A stretch of DNA of 37,271 nucleotides, taken from positions 1 through 37,271 of the forward strand of contig JAAXWW010000008.1 in the NCBI GenBank assembly GCA_013334765.1, read 5' to 3'. The position numbers were made by a program, and so were the translations under genes. The notes under the pieces were generated by a model. That model ran no database searches. It saw only the letters and a list, made by a program, of their open reading frames with translations, and was not told the DNA's origin. The stretch comes from Candidatus Moraniibacteriota bacterium (GTDB lineage Bacteria; Patescibacteriota; Minisyncoccia; Moranbacterales; UBA2206). This document shows, piece by piece, positions 1-8,416 of the stretch. The stretch's first letter is position 1. Each line of letters starts with the position of its first letter.

Positions 1-51
1 GGATAGGTTGAGTTCGGCAATGAGGTAATACCCGATTTCTTTGGCTTTCAT
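1..51 (-). CDS. possible 5' end of a gene leaving the window
   Basis: An ATG at 51 on the minus strand opens 17 codons (beginning MKAKEIGYYLIAEL) that stay open to the window edge. The composition looks protein-like, but there is too little to name a family. No good SD precedes it. It lies downstream of the terminator that closes the two small Cys/His genes, so it would be a separate transcription unit. Confidence 0.3.
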   Translation of the reverse strand, partial: MKAKEIGYYLIAELNLS

Positions 52-128
52 GGGAGAGATAGATATTGGTTAATTCGACTCCCTAGCCTAGCATAGGGGT
101 GTCCAATATGTATCTCATCTTATTCAAC

Positions 129-163
129 AAAAAAGGGAGGGGGTTCGTTTGAACCCTCCTCCC
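129..163 (-). terminator. rho-independent terminator of the twin small genes
   Basis: A GC-rich hairpin (arms around 135-146 and 151-163) is followed in minus orientation by six U residues (129-134). It sits 12 bp after the stop codon of the 56-residue protein. Confidence 0.75.
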
Positions 164-174
164 GTTGACAACAG

Positions 175-345
175 CTACGCCGCGACCATCTGCCTATTGT
201 CCCGCATCAAGACCGGCGTGTCCTTGGTGCATGAAGAATGATGTTTCCCGTTATGACCGCCGCAAACTACGCAATAATCATCCCTCTCCTTCGCGCACAA
301 TTCGCAAAAACCAGAATTGCCATGCTTGCAATATTCAGTAGACAT
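175..345 (-). CDS. small Cys/His-rich (putative zinc-binding) protein, copy 1
   Basis: A 56-residue protein. I chose the ATG at 345 over an upstream in-frame ATG because AAGGAGGGAG lies just before it (349-358), one of the few strong SD sites in the window. It has two Cys clusters: CKHGNSGFCELC and CVVCGGHNGKHHSSC. The second shares the pattern CxxCxxxNG[KR]HxxSC with the product of the gene immediately upstream, so the two are paralogs. Such a spacing of Cys and His suggests a metal-binding knuckle. The function is unknown. The two genes are 17 bp apart and share a terminator, so they are probably one bicistronic unit. The strong SD differs from most genes here and may point to acquisition. 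Confidence 0.7.
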   Translation of the reverse strand: MSTEYCKHGNSGFCELCAKERDDYCVVCGGHNGKHHSSCTKDTPVLMRDNRQMVAA

Positions 346-362
346 AACTCCCTCCTTGAGGT

Positions 363-560
363 TTAGTGACAATTATGCTGATGATTGGATTGAGAACATG
401 ATGCGCTATGCCGTCCGTTCGGCATTCGGCATTCCGGACATCGCTCTTCTCCGATGGGAGGATGCGTTATAGGCAGCCGTTCTCCATCTAAATCATCAGG
501 GTGGCACCTAACCCTTGGACGCATCAACCCAAGGCTTTCAGGACCAGAATAATCCCCCAT
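363..560 (-). CDS. small Cys/His-rich (putative zinc-binding) protein, copy 2
   Basis: A 65-residue protein. Its ATG at 560 is preceded by GGGAGG at about 9 nt, which supports the start. The N-terminal half is Pro/Arg-rich. The C-terminal half holds CPECRMPNGRHSASC, matching copy 1 in the pattern CxxCxxxNG[KR]HxxSC, followed by a His-rich tail. It has no signal peptide or membrane segment. It is the first gene of the probable two-gene unit. I do not recognise the family. Single-knuckle metal binding, or pairing with copy 1 into a bipartite site, is an inference from the residues only. Confidence 0.6.
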   Translation of the reverse strand: MGDYSGPESLGLMRPRVRCHPDDLDGERLPITHPPIGEERCPECRMPNGRHSASCSQSNHQHNCH

Positions 561-885
561 GATACCCTGCCTCCCGCAACTGAAAGTTATTATCCGGCGC
601 TTGCTTTTTTACAAAGAACGATTAACCCTTCTTAAGATCATCTTTCTGTTTTCTATTCATTCTGAAAGCAGGAAGATATCCTTAAAATCCTAGATTTCTA
701 CATATGGAAGAACTGAATAAAAAGACCACCCTCGGCGAGGGTGGTCTTGGCATTTTCTAAATTCTTTTTCCTAGAATGAAACGCTCAAAGCCATCCTCGA
801 TCGAGGGTTATTATCATTGCGGTTATTATTCTGTATTTGGATGGCTGTTTTCATAAGGCTATTTAATCAGATCACGATAAAAATG
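561..885. other. intergenic stretch with terminator and palindromes
   Basis: I see no gene here. Contents: the leader of the twin small genes (a weak -10-like GATAAT near 580-590 on the minus strand), the terminator at 719-748, a perfect 12-bp palindrome CCTCGATCGAGG near 795-806, and an 8-bp inverted repeat AGCCATCC (789-796) / GGATGGCT (839-846). The palindromes have no assigned role. Confidence 0.5.
719..748 (-). terminator. strong intrinsic terminator
   Basis: A perfect 12-bp stem (722-733 with 737-748, loop GGC) is followed on the minus strand by U5 at 719-723. It terminates transcripts from the Phd-nuclease fusion gene upstream. Confidence 0.85.
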
Positions 886-1656
886 TCAACAGGGATATTC
901 CGGTATCTTTTTCGAAGCCTGGCGGCCTGATTTTTTCCACAAAGCGAATTTCGGGAATTTCTCATAATCAATACTGGATATCTTTTCGAATACCTTGCCA
1001 GCCTTCGCCGTACGGGAATAATAGACCAGGAATTTAGGCTTCTCTCTCCAAGAAACGGCTTCGGCAATGTCATACAGATCCGAAACGACTTCGTCCATAT
1101 TCTTCTCATACGTGTCGAATCCGGATACTTCGAAAATGACTCTGACATCACCTTCCCTGTTCCCCGCGATAATGTCGGCTTCGATATATTTATTTCCGAC
1201 CTGGCTCTTTCGCTGCACATACCTGCCAAGCTCGATAAGCTTCAGCGGATATCCGTATTTATCAATGAGTTCGATGAAAAGGACTGACTTTATGTATCCT
1301 TCTTCTTGGAGCCGCTGGTCCTCTTCGGCCAGCGTTTCGACATGATCATGCGGTCCGTCGCGCAGCACAGTGACTTTGGGAATCATAACCGGCCTTTTCG
1401 AGGAATATCTCTTTTCAGCCCCATCGAAAATCAAAGACCCGGCAGAAGCTGGTATTTCCTGCAGGTTCATGAAATCGATTATCTCGTCCGCTTTCTTCTT
1501 CATCAGCGCCTCGAATCTCTCAGCAGATAATATGACCGCTCTTGGGATTCCCCTTTCCGTAACCGTGTAATACACCTTCGGATCCTTTATTTCCTTCATG
1601 ATAGCGAATATTTTCTTCCTGGCTGAAGAGACCGGAAGAGTGTTCGATATTTTCAT
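886..1656 (-). CDS. Phd/YefM antitoxin-like domain fused to a nuclease-like domain
   Basis: A 256-residue protein from the ATG at 1656 (a TTG five codons upstream is possible). Residues 1-55 look like a Phd/YefM antitoxin fold: MKISNTLPVSSARKKIF, then YYTVTERGIPRAVILSAERFE, the DNA-binding half of type II antitoxins. Residues about 115-230 resemble the N-terminal nuclease module of type I restriction HsdR-like proteins: GYPLKLIELGRYV, then EADII (E159, D161), then a strand ending IFEVSG (E176). A PD-(D/E)xK fold would expect E-x-K; here it is E-V-S, so catalysis may be lost or altered. There is no separate toxin gene next door. The promoter carries an inverted repeat over the -10, as expected for autorepression. 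The antitoxin half is fairly certain, the nuclease half moderately so. Confidence 0.7.
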   Translation of the reverse strand: MKISNTLPVSSARKKIFAIMKEIKDPKVYYTVTERGIPRAVILSAERFEALMKKKADEIIDFMNLQEIPASAGSLIFDGAEKRYSSKRPVMIPKVTVLRDGPHDHVETLAEEDQRLQEEGYIKSVLFIELIDKYGYPLKLIELGRYVQRKSQVGNKYIEADIIAGNREGDVRVIFEVSGFDTYEKNMDEVVSDLYDIAEAVSWREKPKFLVYYSRTAKAGKVFEKISSIDYEKFPKFALWKKSGRQASKKIPEYPC

Positions 1657-1679
1657 AAACCGCTTTTGCAAAAAATTAT

Positions 1680-1713
1680 AAGTACATTATAGCGTACTTC
1701 AAACATAAATCAA
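1680..1713 (-). promoter_or_regulatory. promoter and dyad operator of the Phd-nuclease gene
   Basis: TTGATT (1708-1713), a 16-bp spacer and TATAAT (1686-1691) read toward the gene. A perfect inverted repeat, AAGTAC (1680-1685) / GTACTT (1694-1699), brackets the -10. YefM-type repressors bind GTAC-centred boxes, so this is a plausible autoregulatory operator (inference). Confidence 0.65.
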
Positions 1714-1769
1714 GGCTTTTTTAAGGCAAAAAATTTAACTTTTCTTTATCTAAATTTTATCTCCCCTCG

Positions 1770-1778
1770 TGGTATAAT
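1770..1778 (+). promoter_or_regulatory. radC extended -10 promoter
   Basis: TGGTATAAT at 1770-1778 with no convincing -35. Transcription would start near 1785, about 30 nt before the radC ATG. The same 9-mer precedes ligA, pilD and the gene at 2774-3106. Confidence 0.6.
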
Positions 1779-1815
1779 GAGATGTACATAATAATGCACA
1801 ACTAAAATAAACTCT

Positions 1816-2559
1816 ATGCAAACAAAAACCAGCTACGCCATCAGGGACAATGATATCATCTCGATAGATTCCGAGATGGAAGAGTATGTTATTCGCGTTA
1901 AAGACCTTCCGGACGGAGAAAAGCCGCGGGAGAAACTGATGAAATACGGCCCGGATTCGCTAACCTCAGTCGAGCTTCTTGCAGTCCTTCTGGGAGTCGG
2001 AACCAAGAAGGAAGAAGTCCTTGCCATGGCGGGCAGGATTTTCAGCGAATACGGAGAGAAAGCCATCGCCTTCCAGAAAGATCCCTCGACCCTTCAGAGA
2101 GATTTCGATCTGCCCCTCGCGAAAGCTTGCCAGATCGTCGCTTCCTTCGAACTGGGAAGGCGCTTCTTCCAGAAATCGCGCATCGGACAGGTCACCATAA
2201 GGACTTCGCGGCAAGCATTCGAATACCTGAAAGACATGAGCGATCTTCCCAAGGAACACCTTCGAGGGGTATATCTCAACAGCCATTACAAAGTCATCCA
2301 CGACGAGGTCATTTCCGTCGGAAGCCTCACTGCCAATATCGTCCATCCTCGCGAAGTCTTCCGCCCGGCAATCGAAAGGAACGCGGCGGCTATCCTTATC
2401 GCCCACAACCACCCCTCCGGATCGACCAAGCCGACCCAGTCGGACATCATCGTCACCAAGCAGCTGGCGGAAGCCGGAAAAATCCTCGGCATCGAGCTGC
2501 TTGACCATATCGTTGTCGGAAAAAGGAAATTCTTTTCCATTCCGATCGAAAGAAGATAG
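1816..2559 (+). CDS. radC: RadC family JAB/MPN-domain protein
   Basis: A 247-residue protein. An N-terminal helical part (GEKPREKLMKYGPDSLT, typical of RadC) precedes a JAB/MPN metalloprotease-like domain. Metal-site residues are visible: E164 in HDEVISVGS, the HNHPSG motif at 197-202 and D210. RadC proteins are conserved and once linked to DNA repair, but their biochemical role is unsettled. Length and motif order are normal. The ~20-residue extension before the usual start could be trimmed if M21 is used, although the promoter position fits M1. No SD is visible. It stands alone on the plus strand, divergent from the Phd-nuclease gene. Confidence 0.93.
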   Translation: MQTKTSYAIRDNDIISIDSEMEEYVIRVKDLPDGEKPREKLMKYGPDSLTSVELLAVLLGVGTKKEEVLAMAGRIFSEYGEKAIAFQKDPSTLQRDFDLPLAKACQIVASFELGRRFFQKSRIGQVTIRTSRQAFEYLKDMSDLPKEHLRGVYLNSHYKVIHDEVISVGSLTANIVHPREVFRPAIERNAAAILIAHNHPSGSTKPTQSDIIVTKQLAEAGKILGIELLDHIVVGKRKFFSIPIERR

Positions 2560-2620
2560 CGAAAAAACCGGCAGTTGCCGATCTTTCAGGTTGCGCATAT
2601 GCAAACGCGCGAGTCCGGGA

Positions 2621-2757
2621 TATAATACAAATAGAGAGCCTTCAGAAAGGAGACGCGAAAAATTGGGACCCACCTGGAATTTCAGGGAAAAAATTATTTT
2701 TTTCCGTTACTTTTTTTCAAGGGACCCAGCCGCCCTCCCGCATTGAGGGCTCTTTGC
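2621..2757 (+). ncRNA. candidate structured small RNA downstream of radC
   Basis: A TATAAT at 2621-2626 would start RNA near 2633. The ends pair: AGAGCCTTCA (2635-2644) with TGAGGGCTCT (2744-2753), 10 bp with one G-U. Inside, TGGGACCC (2664-2671) can pair with GGGACCCA (2721-2728) around a single A-A mismatch, and CCTG/CAGG closes a small hairpin (2673-2686). A GAGGGC stem at the 3' end is followed by a U-rich run. It is not tmRNA, SRP RNA or RNase P RNA by their hallmark motifs. The -35 is poor. It may instead be radC 3'UTR structure. Confidence 0.4.
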
Positions 2758-2773
2758 TTATTGAAGAATGCTT

Positions 2774-3106
2774 TTATTGCTGGATGCTTGCCGCTGCCGA
2801 ATCATTGGCGCTTTCTGTAGAGGAACTGTTGGCGGAATCTTTCCCATTATCCTGAACCGTCTTAGCATCCGTATTTTCAGTTGCCGGAGCAGCAGGCTGG
2901 CTGGCTGAGCTATCGGCAGCCGGCTTGGGCTTATCCTTCTTGGTTTTGGAAACTGTGGTCTTGTTTTTCAGGAGCCCCATCCTAGACAGCTTGTTCTTCT
3001 CATATTTAGCGCCGACAAAAAACGCCCCTCCGATAATGATAAGGGTATAGATGACCCCTATCAGAACTTTCTTGTTGTACCCGAACACTTTTCCTTCCAG
3101 ATTCAT
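2774..3106 (-). CDS. small membrane-anchored protein with disordered tail
   Basis: A 110-residue protein. I set the start at the ATG at 3106: a longer frame runs into the tRNA-Asp gene, and an extended -10 (TGGTATAAT, 3135-3143) lies just upstream. Residues ~14-34 (VLIGVIYTLIIIGGAFFVGA) form one membrane segment, followed by a basic stretch (KYEKNKLSRMGLLKNK) and a ~65-residue Lys, then Ser/Ala/Asn-rich low-complexity tail. That fits an N-in anchor with an exposed flexible tail. I do not recognise a family. No SD is present; the leader is about 22 nt and A-rich before the ATG. Confidence 0.65.
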   Translation of the reverse strand: MNLEGKVFGYNKKVLIGVIYTLIIIGGAFFVGAKYEKNKLSRMGLLKNKTTVSKTKKDKPKPAADSSASQPAAPATENTDAKTVQDNGKDSANSSSTESANDSAAASIQQ

Positions 3107-3134
3107 TTTTTTGGAGTTAGTTGATAATAATCGC

Positions 3135-3143
3135 ATTATACCA
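3135..3143 (-). promoter_or_regulatory. extended -10 promoter
   Basis: TGGTATAAT read on the minus strand, giving an expected start near 3128, about 22 nt before the ATG at 3106. Confidence 0.55.
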
Positions 3144-3191
3144 GATAAACTGATTGATGGCGAAAATCCGCTCCGGATCATTTTCATAAAA

Positions 3192-3223
3192 ACAAAAACA
3201 AGGTTACAAAGACCTTGTTTTTT
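3192..3223 (-). terminator. terminator after the tRNA cluster
   Basis: The stem AACAAGGT (3197-3204) pairs with ACCTTGTT (3212-3219), with A/T runs on both sides, so it can work in either direction. It lies just 3' of tRNA-Asp on the minus strand. Confidence 0.7.
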
Positions 3224-3230
3224 GATGATG

Positions 3231-3304
3231 CGGGGACGGCCGGACTCGAACCGGTGACCTACTGCGTGACAGGCAGTCGCTCTAACCAACTGAGCTACGC
3301 CCCC
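3231..3304 (-). tRNA. tRNA-Asp (GTC)
   Basis: A 74-nt cloverleaf: acceptor GGGGGCG/CGTCCCC with discriminator G73, D-arm AGCTCAGTTGGTTAGAGC, anticodon loop CTGTCAC (anticodon GTC) on an ACTGC/GCAGT stem, and TΨC arm CCGG TTCGAGT CCGG. The CCA end is not encoded. It is the last gene of a three-tRNA unit. Confidence 0.95.
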
Positions 3305-3313
3305 ATTTTTCTC

Positions 3314-3357
3314 AAATCCGAAACGTTTCGGATTTCGATATTCGTATTTCGGATTTC
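3314..3357. repeat. palindromic TCCGAAA-type repeat in tRNA spacer
   Basis: A perfect 22-bp palindrome (3314-3335; half-site AAATCCGAAAC) followed by a further TTTCGGATTT copy (3348-3357). It fills most of the spacer between tRNA-Asp and the next tRNA. Confidence 0.6.
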
Positions 3358-3366
3358 AACTTTTCG

Positions 3367-3440
3367 TACCAGGGGAGAGATTCGAACTCTCGACCCCAGG
3401 CTTATGAGTCCTGTGCTCTAACCAACTGAGCTACCCTGGC
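3367..3440 (-). tRNA. tRNA with CAT anticodon (elongator Met or Ile2)
   Basis: A 74-nt cloverleaf with acceptor GCCAGGG/CCCTGGT (a G1-U72 wobble), A73, D-arm AGCTCAGTTGGTTAGAGC, anticodon loop CTCATAA, and T-arm GAGAG TTCGAAT CTCTC. The anticodon is CAT. It lacks initiator features. Elongator Met and lysidine-modified Ile2 cannot be told apart safely by eye. The 31-39 pair (A-G) is mismatched. Confidence 0.88.
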
Positions 3441-3529
3441 AAGCATCATGGAACATGCGTCATAGAACATGGAACAAAAAATACCAGGAACCTTTGTTGC
3501 ATGTTTCGTGTTTCATGTTGCATGACTTG
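3441..3529. repeat. degenerate GGAACATG / CATGTTTC inverted repeats
   Basis: The spacer between the two CAT tRNAs contains repeated GGAACATG-like units in its left half and CATGTTTC/CATGTTGC units in its right half, so the whole spacer is an imperfect inverted repeat built from a short tandem unit. No coding sense is seen. Confidence 0.5.
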
Positions 3530-3603
3530 TTGCGGGGAGAGGATTCGAACCTCTGACCTCGTGGTTATGAGCCACGCGAGCTACCGGACTGCTCCACCCC
3601 GCT
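3530..3603 (-). tRNA. initiator tRNA-fMet (CAT)
   Basis: A 74-nt cloverleaf: GCGGGG/CCCCGC acceptor with an unpaired A1-A72 (the initiator hallmark is a 1-72 mismatch), A73, D-arm GAGCAGTCCGGTAGCTC, anticodon loop CTCATAA, and T-arm AGAGG TTCGAAT CCTCT. The anticodon stem is CGTGG/CCACG, so one of the usual three consecutive G-C pairs (29-41) is U-A. First tRNA of the unit. Confidence 0.93.
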
Positions 3604-3650
3604 ATGAATCGTCTAAATGCGAGTAAACACGCAAAAACAAACTACTCCCT

Positions 3651-3679
3651 ATACTAGAGATAAAAGCGCAAACTGTCAA
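3651..3679 (-). promoter_or_regulatory. strong sigma70-type promoter of the tRNA cluster
   Basis: A perfect TTGACA (3674-3679), a 17-bp spacer and TAGTAT (3651-3656) read toward tRNA-fMet. The expected start is near 3644, about 40 nt before the mature 5' end. Confidence 0.75.
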
Positions 3680-3720
3680 TAAAATCCAGGATTCCCATGA
3701 CATCGCGCCCGATATGCGGC

Positions 3721-4266
3721 CTAAATGGCCTGGTGATATGCAAGGAATTCCTCGAAATGACCGATTATTTCCTCTGTCTCATCCTTGGAAACGGATAGGC
3801 TCTCGTCATGGATTATCCTATTCCTCATCCCGTGAGCCTCCTTCAACTGCTCGATATTCTCGATCTGTCCAGGATTTATGCCATCCAGCTTTTCACCCAG
3901 ATTCTCTCCCTTGTATCCCATCCTGGTTATGATGTCGTCAATGATATTGTCAGCCTCAATGATTGCCACTTTGTATTCCGATTCGTTGCCGCTTGATATC
4001 CTCGCCTTGATGCCATCCCATTTCTTCTTGAATTGACTGTCTTTTTTGATGAATTCATCCGGGATATTCATTCCGTAAAGGGTTTCCCGGAAATCGTTGA
4101 CCACTCCCCTTTGGATGAGCATGAGGACTATATCGACCAGAAGGACTATGGCATATATGCCCAGAATGAATTTTATGAGGGAAAAGGTGAAGGAGCTGAG
4201 AAGCTGGTCGAAAAACCAGCCTGCCGAGAAAACTATATCCGTTATTGAGCTCAAGACGTAGTCCAT
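3721..4266 (-). CDS. membrane-anchored protein with HEPN-like C-terminal motif
   Basis: A 181-residue protein. Its ATG directly follows the gatA stop (TAAATG), which suggests translational coupling. Residues ~5-55 hold one or two membrane segments (SSFTFSLIKFILGIYAIVLL and neighbours). The soluble part, ~65-180, ends with a helical domain containing AHGMRNRIIHDESLS. RNRIIH fits the R-N-x3-H pattern of HEPN domains, many of which are RNases in toxin or defence systems while others are only helical binding modules. I cannot say which applies here. Similar TM + RNxxxH proteins occur in CPR genomes as conserved hypotheticals (from memory). It has no partner antitoxin-like neighbour. Confidence 0.75.
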   Translation of the reverse strand: MDYVLSSITDIVFSAGWFFDQLLSSFTFSLIKFILGIYAIVLLVDIVLMLIQRGVVNDFRETLYGMNIPDEFIKKDSQFKKKWDGIKARISSGNESEYKVAIIEADNIIDDIITRMGYKGENLGEKLDGINPGQIENIEQLKEAHGMRNRIIHDESLSVSKDETEEIIGHFEEFLAYHQAI

Positions 4267-5745
4267 TTATTTGTTTTTCATTTTTTCATAAGCATCCGCG
4301 GCACAAAGTATGCCCTCTTCATCGAACCATTTCCCCATCAGTTGGAAACCGAAGGGCATCCGCCGGCTGGCGGACTTGCCGTCCGTTTCAACCGAAGGAC
4401 CAGGAACCGATATGGCCGGAACGCCGGCGATATTCGCAGTGATAGTGAAAATATCAGCCAGATACATCTGAAGCGGATCGTCCGCCTTTTCCCCTATCCT
4501 GAAAGCAGGAGTCGGAGTTGTCGGAGTCAGAATCATATCAGCTTTTTTGTATGCCTCCTCGAAATCTTTCCGAATGAGAGCCCTGACTTTCTGGGCTTTC
4601 AGGTAATAGGCATCATAATATCCGGCAGAAAGAGCGTAGGTCCCAAGCATGATCCTTCGTTTCACTTCGCTCCCTATGCCGTAGCGCCTGGAATCAAGAT
4701 AAGTTTCAAGAAGGGTGCGCGGCATATCAATGTCTCCGTTTTCAATATCGGTATTCATGTTGTCGTCGATTCGTATTCCGTATTTTATCCCGTCATATCT
4801 AGCCAGGTTGGAACTCACTTCGCATGGCTGAATAATATAATATACTGGCAAAGCGTATTTAGAATGAGGCAACTCGACCTCAACGATTTCCGCGCCAAGG
4901 CTTTTGTAACTGTCAATAACCTTCTCGATTGACTCCCGCATATCACCTGCAAGGTTATCCAGGTACTCCTTCACGATTCCGATCCTGAGCCCCCTTATGT
5001 CTCCAGTCAGGTAATCCTGATACGATTTCGTCCAGCTCCTGGCAGATGTCGCATCGAATTTGTCTTCTCCAGCAATAGCGCTGAGGACGATGGCGGCATC
5101 TTCGACTGTTTTTGCAAATGGCCCGATCTGATCCAAGCTGGATGCCATCGCGATTGCGCCATGCCTCGAAACTCTGCCATACGTAGGTTTAAGCCCTACC
5201 ACTCCGCAAAACGATGCGGGCTGACGGATTGAGCCTCCAGTATCCGTACCAAGCGACCAAACAGCCATATCAGCCGCAACCGACGCAGCCGAACCGCCTG
5301 ACGATCCGCCTGGAACACGACTCGGATCATGCGGATTCTTGGTCACCCCATAGGCGCTATTCTCTGTTGAAGAACCCATCGCGAACTCATCCATGTTAGC
5401 CTTGCCCAAAAACACCGCGCCTTCTTCCCTTAGCCTTTCGATAACTGTCGCATCATAAGGCGCGACGTAGTTATCCAGAATCTTAGAAGCCGCAGTTGCA
5501 CGCACTCCTTTCACAAGTATCATGTCTTTTATCGATCCTGGAATACCTTCAAGCAGCCCTATTTTTTCGCCATTTTTCACCTTTTCATCAACGCGCCTAG
5601 CCTGCTCCAACGCCAAATCCTTAGTTATACTGAGATAAGCGAAAATGTCTTTGTTTTTATCATCAATACGAGACAAATATTCCTCGGTTAATCCGACTGA
5701 GGTTTTCTCACCGCTCATTATTTTTTCATGCAATTCCTTGATCAT
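4267..5745 (-). CDS. gatA: Asp-tRNA(Asn)/Glu-tRNA(Gln) amidotransferase subunit A
   Basis: A 492-residue amidase-signature enzyme that releases ammonia from Gln for GatB to amidate misacylated Glu-tRNA(Gln) or Asp-tRNA(Asn). The catalytic triad is visible: K73 (GIPGSIKDM), S148 (VPGGSSGGSAAS) and S172 (DTGGSIRQPAS). Length and C-terminal LMGKWFDE are normal. Near the C-terminus, residues ~456-464 (GKSASRRMP) are encoded by a GC-rich palindrome that looks like an in-frame insertion before FGFQLMGKW. gatC lies 51 bp upstream; gatB is not in the window. No SD precedes the ATG. The downstream membrane HEPN-like gene is contiguous. Confidence 0.96.
   Translation of the reverse strand: MIKELHEKIMSGEKTSVGLTEEYLSRIDDKNKDIFAYLSITKDLALEQARRVDEKVKNGEKIGLLEGIPGSIKDMILVKGVRATAASKILDNYVAPYDATVIERLREEGAVFLGKANMDEFAMGSSTENSAYGVTKNPHDPSRVPGGSSGGSAASVAADMAVWSLGTDTGGSIRQPASFCGVVGLKPTYGRVSRHGAIAMASSLDQIGPFAKTVEDAAIVLSAIAGEDKFDATSARSWTKSYQDYLTGDIRGLRIGIVKEYLDNLAGDMRESIEKVIDSYKSLGAEIVEVELPHSKYALPVYYIIQPCEVSSNLARYDGIKYGIRIDDNMNTDIENGDIDMPRTLLETYLDSRRYGIGSEVKRRIMLGTYALSAGYYDAYYLKAQKVRALIRKDFEEAYKKADMILTPTTPTPAFRIGEKADDPLQMYLADIFTITANIAGVPAISVPGPSVETDGKSASRRMPFGFQLMGKWFDEEGILCAADAYEKMKNK
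4355..4380. repeat. nested palindrome inside gatA
   Basis: Inner arms TCCGCC (4359-4364) and GGCGGA (4369-4374) with loop GGCT, and outer arms GGCA (4355-4358) and TGCC (4377-4380). It is read in frame as part of GKSASRRMP. Homologous enzymes usually run straight from the Pro/Gly-rich turn into GLQLMG-like sequence. Confidence 0.6.
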
Positions 5746-5796
5746 AAATAAGGGAGGTTTCCTAGTTAAAAATAAGATAGATTGCCCAACCTGAAA

Positions 5797-6078
5797 TCAG
5801 AAAACGCTTTTTACTTTGCCATATCCGCTCTTTTCTTCCGGAAAAAGATCTATAATAGCGCTTTTGTCCGAAAGATGCCTAGCAACATCCTCTCTTGTGA
5901 TATTCACTTCGCCTATCGTATGGGACATTGGAGCAATACCGTCAACATCGACTTCTTCCAATTGTCTTACCCAATCCAAAATCACAGTCAGATCGAGTGA
6001 GAACTTTTCCAAATCACTATCTGACATCCCGATCCTGGCAAGGCTAGCTATATGTTTGACTTCTTCTTTCGACAGCAT
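5797..6078 (-). CDS. gatC: Asp-tRNA(Asn)/Glu-tRNA(Gln) amidotransferase subunit C
   Basis: A 93-residue small subunit that wraps around GatA-GatB and stabilises the complex. The N-terminal helix LSKEEVKHIASLARIGMSD and the acidic middle ILDWVRQLEEVDVDGI, followed by MSHT, are characteristic; LREDxV appears as ITREDVARHL. The length is typical. It is followed 51 bp later by gatA on the same strand, the common gatC-gatA order, and preceded by ligA. No SD is visible. Confidence 0.93.
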   Translation of the reverse strand: MLSKEEVKHIASLARIGMSDSDLEKFSLDLTVILDWVRQLEEVDVDGIAPMSHTIGEVNITREDVARHLSDKSAIIDLFPEEKSGYGKVKSVF

Positions 6079-6220
6079 ATCCGATTAATGCATAAAAATA
6101 GTTAGAATACAAGAAAAGATGAAAAGAGTTTTGTTTTTGGTCAAGGATTCTTCAAAAATCCAAAAAATACAAAATGACAAGAGGTCTCCTATGCAAAAAA
6201 TCAAGAAGCTACCCTTGCGA

Positions 6221-8416
<2,196 letters not shown>

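Noticed and set aside
2774-3289. 171-residue version of the small membrane protein starting inside tRNA-Asp
   Set aside because: The extra N-terminus would be translated tRNA; the promoter at 3135-3143 and membrane-helix position favour the ATG at 3106.
3192-3529. CRISPR array in the repetitive tRNA spacers
   Set aside because: Units are short, degenerate and inverted, with no equal-length repeats separated by unique spacers and no cas genes.
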